DNA of 9,522 nucleotides from Roseburia sp. CAG:303 (GTDB taxonomy: Bacteria > Bacillota > Clostridia > Lachnospirales > Lachnospiraceae). Below the pieces are notes generated by a model, which had not been told where the DNA came from, ran no database searches, and saw only the letters and a program-made list of their open reading frames with translations. How positions within the stretch are numbered: position 1 is the stretch's first letter; each line of letters starts with the position of its first letter. The stretch lies in NCBI GenBank assembly GCA_000437755.1, contig FR900165.1:17838-27359 (forward strand), in the 5' to 3' direction. Positions 5,556 through 9,522 of this stretch are shown piece after piece. Made by a program: the position numbers and the translations under genes.

Positions 5556-6333
5556 ATATAAAAGTCTGATTTAATGGATTTCTCCCTTTTCCCAGTTCCA
5601 GACACGACATCGCCGCCCCATTCACATAGGTTTTTGCTTCTTTTACACTCTCGTACAGGCTGTCGCCCATTGCAAGATGACATGCTGCCGATGCCGATAA
5701 AGCACATCCTTTTCCCAGCGTCCTTTTCTCTGACTCACAACTGTCCGAAAGCCAGAAGATTTTTCCATCATCAAAGAGCATATCGCCCTTCTCGGTTATT
5801 TTATGACCTTCCCTGAAAAATATACCTTTTACTCCGTATTTCTGCGAAATAATACCAGCTGCTGCTCCCATATCCTCTATGCTGTCAATCTTTATCCCGC
5901 TCAGGCTTTCTGCCTCTGAAATACTCGGCAGTATCAGCGATGCCAGTGGAAATAACTCATTTGTGATAATCATTTCCGATTTGTTTCCTACCATCCGCCT
6001 GCCACTGCTTGACACAATACTGGTATCCAGCACGATATTCGCCGCCTTATACTGTTTCAGTTTATCAGCTATCACTTCTATCAGTTCCTCATTTGATACC
6101 ATGCCTATCTTTACAGCATCCGGATAAATATCCTCAAATATGCAGTCCAGCTGTCTGCCCAGAAATTTCGTTGTAGACTCTTGAATATCATAGACTCCTG
6201 TGGTATTCTGAGCCGTCATGGCGGTAATTGCAGAAGTTGCATATAATCTATGTGCGGTTATCGTTTTAATATCTGACTGAATTCCTCCTGCACCACCGCA
6301 GTCGCTGCCAGCTATTGTAAGTACTGTCTTCAT
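5545..6333 (-). CDS. thiD: Hydroxymethylpyrimidine/phosphomethylpyrimidine kinase-like protein
   Basis: ThiD phosphorylates hydroxymethylpyrimidine and its monophosphate to give HMP-PP, the pyrimidine precursor of thiamine. The 262-residue length and ribokinase-like fold fit: AGSDCGGAGGIQSD (8-21), SAITAMTAQNTTGV (34-47), VKIGMV (74-79) and FFREGHK (172-178). Several positions differ from what I remember as family consensus. The usual VLDPVMVAKSG is here VLDTSIVSSSG (101-111), TPN-x-x-EAE is LPSISEAE (135-142), and GTGC at the phosphate-binding anion hole is GKGC (207-210), although the cysteine thought to be catalytic (C210) remains. It may therefore be a divergent paralogue. AAGAGGT lies 7 nt before the ATG. 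It follows the TenI-like gene by 73 nt and has a candidate promoter there. Confidence 0.82.
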   Translation of the reverse strand: MKTVLTIAGSDCGGAGGIQSDIKTITAHRLYATSAITAMTAQNTTGVYDIQESTTKFLGRQLDCIFEDIYPDAVKIGMVSNEELIEVIADKLKQYKAANIVLDTSIVSSSGRRMVGNKSEMIITNELFPLASLILPSISEAESLSGIKIDSIEDMGAAAGIISQKYGVKGIFFREGHKITEKGDMLFDDGKIFWLSDSCESEKRTLGKGCALSASAACHLAMGDSLYESVKEAKTYVNGAAMSCLELGKGRNPLNQTFIFDN

Positions 6334-6369
6334 GGCTTTTACCTCTTAATAAATAGTCTCGATACTTAT

Positions 6370-6397
6370 ATCATACCATTTATTAATAAATATTCAA
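6370..6397 (-). promoter_or_regulatory. Candidate thiD promoter with palindromic spacer
   Basis: On the minus strand TTGAAT (6397..6392) and TATGAT (6375..6370) are 16 nt apart. The spacer contains the perfect 14-nt palindrome ATTTATTAATAAAT (6378-6391). Its half, ATTTATTAA, occurs again at 6354..6346, overlapping the thiD ribosome binding site. The placement suggests repressor binding, but A/T-rich palindromes arise easily by chance. No TPP riboswitch core is present in this gap. Confidence 0.42.
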
Positions 6398-6406
6398 GTC
6401 GTTGTT

Positions 6407-6997
6407 TCAGATTTCTTTTAAATAATCAGACATTCTGCACGCACCTGCCGCACCCGCCTGTATAACGGAAGCTTCATTTGCTGCATGGATTCCACCCAGG
6501 GCATACACCGGTATGGTTACTTTTTCGCATATTTCATGCAGAAAATCCAGCCCCCGCGGTTCTAAGCCTCTCTTACAGTCTGTTGCAAAGATATGACTCG
6601 CCGTAATATAATCTGCTCCATGCTCCTGTGCATATAATGCGTCATCCAGAGAATGTGTGGAAACTCCCTTTTCCGCAAAATCATCAAGATCCTTCTGCCA
6701 TCTGACAAATTCCGGCATCGGAAGATGAATCCGGCGATGCCCCAGTCTTCGTGCAGCACCGACATAAGTATGCAAGATCAGTTTTTCCTGAGTTTCTTTC
6801 CACCCGTCTAATACAAGCCTTGCAAATTTTTCATATTCCGCTTCTGTCAGATCCTTTTCCCGCAAAATGACATAATCTAACTTTTCTGCGAGTCTTCTGA
6901 TATACCCGGCATATTCTTCACTGTTCGCACCCGGATGATATTTCCGGAAGATTTCCCGATTTGTAATTGCTATTTTCTTATACGAACACATAATCAT
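6407..6997 (-). CDS. tenI: TenI/ThiE-family protein, probable thiazole tautomerase
   Basis: This 196-residue TIM-barrel protein belongs to the thiamine phosphate synthase (ThiE)/TenI superfamily: LREKDL (45-50), GVSTHS (111-116) and YALGGI (165-170). Automatic annotation would probably say ThiE. However, the Mg-pyrophosphate ligands of ThiE are absent: the N-D of the 'INDxxxLA' strand is H-T (76-77), and HLGQ-x-D is HLPMPE (91-96). The segment SHIFATDCKRGLEPRGL (134-150) instead matches TenI (GHVFETDCKKGLEGRG in B. subtilis), with the catalytic histidine at H135. TenI aromatises the thiazole carboxylate tautomer made by ThiG, and thiG and thiH lie immediately upstream. The ATG at 6997 overlaps the thiH 3' end by 20 nt; M3 at 6991 is an alternative start. 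No good Shine-Dalgarno sequence is seen, so translation is probably coupled to thiH. A TGA directly precedes the ATG, fixing the upstream limit. Confidence 0.85.
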   Translation of the reverse strand: MIMCSYKKIAITNREIFRKYHPGANSEEYAGYIRRLAEKLDYVILREKDLTEAEYEKFARLVLDGWKETQEKLILHTYVGAARRLGHRRIHLPMPEFVRWQKDLDDFAEKGVSTHSLDDALYAQEHGADYITASHIFATDCKRGLEPRGLDFLHEICEKVTIPVYALGGIHAANEASVIQAGAAGACRMSDYLKEI

Positions 6998-8189
6998 TCA
7001 TAACCGGCTGCAATCCTCTTTCTTTGATTGCCGCTACTACTTCCTCTACATTTCTTCCGTCCGCGATTTCAAACTGGTCATCGCCCTGCTCTTCTTCCTC
7101 TGTATGGCTTCCGATTCCTGTACTTACTCCGGCTGAAATCTTGGTTGCAGCCAGTCCGATTACATGATTTCTAAAGTCCGCCCTTTCTCTGGTTGATATC
7201 GTCATTCCGGCAAACGGCATGAACAGACGGTATGCCAGCATAACCTGCAAAAGCTGTCTTTCATGTACATCCATCGGATTGATCTTATCATTGTTTACAA
7301 TCGGACGCAGACGCGGGCAGGAAAATGAGATTTCTGCATGAGGATATTTTCTCTGTAAAAGCCATGCGTGCATACCGGTTGCAAACGCATCTTTTCTGAA
7401 ATCATCCAGTCCCAGCAGTGCCGCAAATGCAACCCCTCTCATTCCGCCGCGCAATGCCCTCTCCTGTGCATTGACACGATACGGGAATATTCTCTTATGT
7501 CCTGACAAATGCAGGGTTTCATATTTATCCGAATTATAAGTTTCCTGAAATACCGTGACATAATCCGCCCCACAGGAATGAAGATATGCATATTCATCGG
7601 AATTCATCGGATATACTTCCAGTCCGACCATTTTGAAATATTTCCGGGCAATTTTACAGGCTTCCCCTATATATTTCACATCCGACATCTTCTTGCTTTC
7701 GCCTGTCAGAATCAGAATTTCTTCCAGCCCGCTCTTTGCAATGGCTTCCATTTCTTTCTCAATGCCTTCCATATCCAGTTTGGCACGTTTGATTTTATTA
7801 TGGCAGTTAAATCCGCAGTAAATACAGTAATTTTCACAATAATTCGATATGTATAATGGGGTAAACAAATATACGCTGTTTCCAAAATGCTTTCTGGTTT
7901 CCAGCATTGCTTTTTCCGCCATTTCTTCCAGGAACGGATCGGCTGCCGGTGAAAGCAGTGCCGCAAAGTCTTCCGGCCCTTTCTCTTCTTTATCCAGTGC
8001 ACGTCTTACCTGTGCAGCCGTATATTTGCTGTAATCATACTGGTTCATCGCCGAAATAACCTGATCCATAACGGTGGAATCCTCCAGCACTTCCATATCG
8101 TCCATATATTTCATATGGTCGACTCGCTTTTTTTTCATATCCTCTAATATTTCTTCATTTAAAATACTTTCGTTTATTTCCTTTGGCAT
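6978..8189 (-). CDS. thiH: 2-iminoacetate synthase (radical SAM)
   Basis: ThiH cleaves tyrosine with S-adenosylmethionine to give dehydroglycine (2-iminoacetate) and p-cresol; dehydroglycine is a substrate of ThiG. The CX3CX2C iron-sulfur motif is NYCENYCIYCGF (C118, C122, C125). Also visible are TAAQVRRAL, LLSPAADPFLEEMA, the PLY-S-N strand before the cluster, LILTGE, YPMNSDEYA-type and VFQETYN motifs, FSCPRLRP, and ISTRERADFR, all aligning with E. coli ThiH. At 403 residues it is about 25 longer than the E. coli protein, the extra mainly at the charged N-terminus. An AAAGGA lies 11 nt before the ATG and just inside the thiG 3' end; the intergenic gap is 18 nt. Presence of this enzyme rather than glycine oxidase ThiO suggests anaerobic growth. 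Confidence 0.96.
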   Translation of the reverse strand: MPKEINESILNEEILEDMKKKRVDHMKYMDDMEVLEDSTVMDQVISAMNQYDYSKYTAAQVRRALDKEEKGPEDFAALLSPAADPFLEEMAEKAMLETRKHFGNSVYLFTPLYISNYCENYCIYCGFNCHNKIKRAKLDMEGIEKEMEAIAKSGLEEILILTGESKKMSDVKYIGEACKIARKYFKMVGLEVYPMNSDEYAYLHSCGADYVTVFQETYNSDKYETLHLSGHKRIFPYRVNAQERALRGGMRGVAFAALLGLDDFRKDAFATGMHAWLLQRKYPHAEISFSCPRLRPIVNNDKINPMDVHERQLLQVMLAYRLFMPFAGMTISTRERADFRNHVIGLAATKISAGVSTGIGSHTEEEEQGDDQFEIADGRNVEEVVAAIKERGLQPVMNDYVFV

Positions 8190-8207
8190 AATTCACAGTT
8201 TCCTTTC

Positions 8208-8975
8208 CTAGTCATTTAAAAATCCCGTCAGCGGAGATGATGCACTTGCCTTGTCTATCACTCTTCCAAGTCCTGCAAGATATGCCTGTCTTCCTGCCTG
8301 AATTGCATTTTTAAATGCTTCTGCCATTGCCGGGATATCTCCTGCTGTTGCTATTGCCGTGTTTGCCATGACAGCCGCTGCTCCCATTTCCATTACTTCA
8401 CAAGCCTGGGATGGTCTTCCAATTCCGGCATCTACGATGACCGGAAGGTCGATTTCTTCGATCAGTATTTTGATAAATTCTTTTGTTGCAAGCCCCTTGT
8501 TAGAACCGATCGGTGCTGCCAGCGGCATAATTGCGGCTGCTCCTGCATTTGCCAGTTCTCTTGCTACATTCAGATCCGGATACATATACGGCATAACAAT
8601 AAATCCTTCTTTTGCAAGCATTTCTGTGGCTTTTACGGTTTCATAATTATCTGGAAGAAGGTATTTGCTGTCATGAATTACTTCGATCTTTACAAAATCC
8701 CCACATCCAACTTCTCTTGCAAGTCTTGCAATTCTCACTGCCTCTTCTGCGTTTCTTGCCCCCGAAGTATTTGGAAGAAGTGTTACACCCTTTGGAATAT
8801 AATCCAGTATATTTTCTCCGCCCTGTGTATTTGCACGACGCAGTGCCAGTGTAATAATCTCTGCCCCTGCATTTTCTACTGCAGCCTTGATTAAATCAAG
8901 ATTATACTTTCCGGAACCCAGAATGAATCTTGATGAAAACTCATGCCCACCAATTACTAATTTATCTTCTTTCAT
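8208..8975 (-). CDS. thiG: Thiazole synthase
   Basis: ThiG condenses deoxyxylulose 5-phosphate, dehydroglycine and sulfur from ThiS thiocarboxylate into the thiazole phosphate carboxylate. The protein has 255 residues, the normal length, and folds as a TIM barrel. The Schiff-base lysine is K96 in GDFVKIEVI (92-100), at the same number as in B. subtilis. Other conserved parts are the N-terminal RFILGSGKY (16-24), TLALRRAN (42-49), LLPNTSGARNAEEAVR (66-81), MPLAAPIGSNKGL and PVIVDAGIGRPSQA, which forms the phosphate-binding loop. AAGAGGT lies 7 nt before the ATG, the same arrangement as at thiD. It starts 16 nt after the thiF stop and ends 18 nt before thiH. Confidence 0.97.
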   Translation of the reverse strand: MKEDKLVIGGHEFSSRFILGSGKYNLDLIKAAVENAGAEIITLALRRANTQGGENILDYIPKGVTLLPNTSGARNAEEAVRIARLAREVGCGDFVKIEVIHDSKYLLPDNYETVKATEMLAKEGFIVMPYMYPDLNVARELANAGAAAIMPLAAPIGSNKGLATKEFIKILIEEIDLPVIVDAGIGRPSQACEVMEMGAAAVMANTAIATAGDIPAMAEAFKNAIQAGRQAYLAGLGRVIDKASASSPLTGFLND

Positions 8976-8991
8976 GTTTTTTACCTCTTTT

Positions 8992-9522
8992 CTAATTTTC
9001 CAGTATTAACTCTATTACTTTATTTGCCTGATGTCCGGCACATATGCTGACTCTTGGTGCCATCAGTCCGGTCTGTGCCGAATCGGTACTTCCATCTCCG
9101 CACACATACAGATTCGCAAATGCTTTTCTGGTAATGATTTCATTCGATCTGCCATAGCCCGCCATTCCGGAACCCGATACCATCTGTATTTCCGGTAATT
9201 TTTCCAGCAGACTGTTAATCAGCATTGCTTTCTGATCTGCGCGGTCAAAGGCTTCACATACAATTTTTTCCTCTTTAAATATTTCCTCCGCATTATCTCC
9301 GGTCACTCTGACCTGATCGGTAATAATATGGAGAAACGGATTAATCTTTAATAATTTTTCTTTTAAACACTCTGTTTTCGGCTTTCCGATATCCTCGACA
9401 TAGTATTCCTGCCGGTTAAGATTGCTGATATCCACATAGTCAAAATCAATCAGATGAAGTGTTCCGATACAGCTTCTTGCCAGCATGACCGCAATATGCG
9501 AGCCGAGTCCTCCCAGACCGGC
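8992..9522 (-). CDS. thiF: ThiS adenylyltransferase ThiF, 5' end outside the window
   Basis: ThiF is an E1-like enzyme that adenylates the C-terminus of ThiS so that sulfur can be loaded as a thiocarboxylate. The frame is open to the window edge: before the ATG at 9486 it continues as AGLGGLGSHIAV, the GxGxxG nucleotide-binding loop. The true start is therefore upstream, and 176 residues are visible. Next come LIDFDYVDISNLNRQ (25-38 of the visible part, with the ATP-contacting D, N and R), GKPKTE (46-51) and AFDRADQK (91-98). No CxxC zinc pairs are visible, unlike E. coli ThiF. This fits, from memory, the shorter ThiF family 2 of anaerobes (TIGR02354). It is the first visible gene of the thi operon; thiS probably lies upstream. 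Confidence 0.92.
   Translation of the reverse strand, partial: AGLGGLGSHIAVMLARSCIGTLHLIDFDYVDISNLNRQEYYVEDIGKPKTECLKEKLLKINPFLHIITDQVRVTGDNAEEIFKEEKIVCEAFDRADQKAMLINSLLEKLPEIQMVSGSGMAGYGRSNEIITRKAFANLYVCGDGSTDSAQTGLMAPRVSICAGHQANKVIELILEN

Noticed and set aside
5574..5816. Plus-strand open frame antisense to thiD, and similar ones across thiG/thiH (7509-8854)
   Set aside because: These are mirror frames of strongly conserved minus-strand enzymes, with no start signals or recognisable domains.
6334..6406. TPP riboswitch before thiD
   Set aside because: The gap is only 73 nt, A/T-rich, and lacks the CTGAGA and other conserved TPP-aptamer cores. If the operon has one, it should lie upstream of thiS/thiF, outside the window.
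9484..9486. ThiF starting at the internal ATG
   Set aside because: The frame continues upstream to the window edge with the GxGxxG nucleotide-binding loop, so the gene is cut by the edge and not short.

Overview
The window looks like chromosomal DNA of a low-to-mid G+C, Gram-positive anaerobe of the Clostridia, most likely a Lachnospiraceae member. The pointers are the DUF3881-like protein, a large (Bacillus/Clostridia-type) SRP RNA with an Alu domain, strong AGGAGG-type ribosome binding sites, consensus TTGACA/TATAAT promoters, and an oxygen-sensitive ThiH instead of the aerobic ThiO. It is ordinary chromosomal DNA with no sign of a mobile element, phage or CRISPR array. Taxonomy is inferred from recall, not from a search.

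Left part (1-2143). At the left edge the first 19 nt of a tRNA gene run off the window on the minus strand, with its own promoter overlapping the stop codon of the next gene. That gene (minus strand, to about 974) is an uncharacterised DUF3881-like protein. It is divergent from a plus-strand gene (1168-2079) for a two-pass membrane protein with a coiled coil, a recently duplicated acidic/proline-rich 44-residue repeat, and a C-terminal peptide resembling the FliM/FliY 'SQDEIDALL' peptide. The two divergent promoters share one -35 region around 1081-1087.

Middle part (2085-5520). A plus-strand run carries a DEDDh exonuclease with a C-terminal zinc knuckle, a DacA/DacF-type D-alanyl-D-alanine carboxypeptidase and tRNA m7G46 methyltransferase TrmB. 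Spacing is 16-27 nt, so this is probably one operon, driven by a consensus promoter at 2093-2121 whose spacer and -10 region hold an 11-nt direct repeat. The operon ends in a strong hairpin (5182-5211). That hairpin probably also terminates the convergent gene for the signal recognition particle RNA (about 5237-5504, minus strand), which fills the only protein-free stretch longer than 300 nt.

Right part (5545-9522). A minus-strand thiamine thiazole-branch operon reads thiF (5' end outside the window) - thiG - thiH - a TenI/ThiE-family gene, followed by thiD. ThiF activates the sulfur carrier ThiS (not in the window), ThiH makes dehydroglycine from tyrosine, ThiG assembles the thiazole phosphate, and the TenI-like protein probably aromatises it. 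ThiD phosphorylates the pyrimidine half. thiD has a candidate promoter of its own with a palindromic spacer. The SRP RNA promoter overlaps the thiD stop codon with no terminator between, so thi transcripts could read into the SRP RNA gene.

No wholly new system is evident. The items most worth a second look are the TenI-versus-ThiE assignment, the divergent ThiD motifs, the FliM-like tail on the duplicated-repeat membrane protein, and the compact overlapping promoter layouts.
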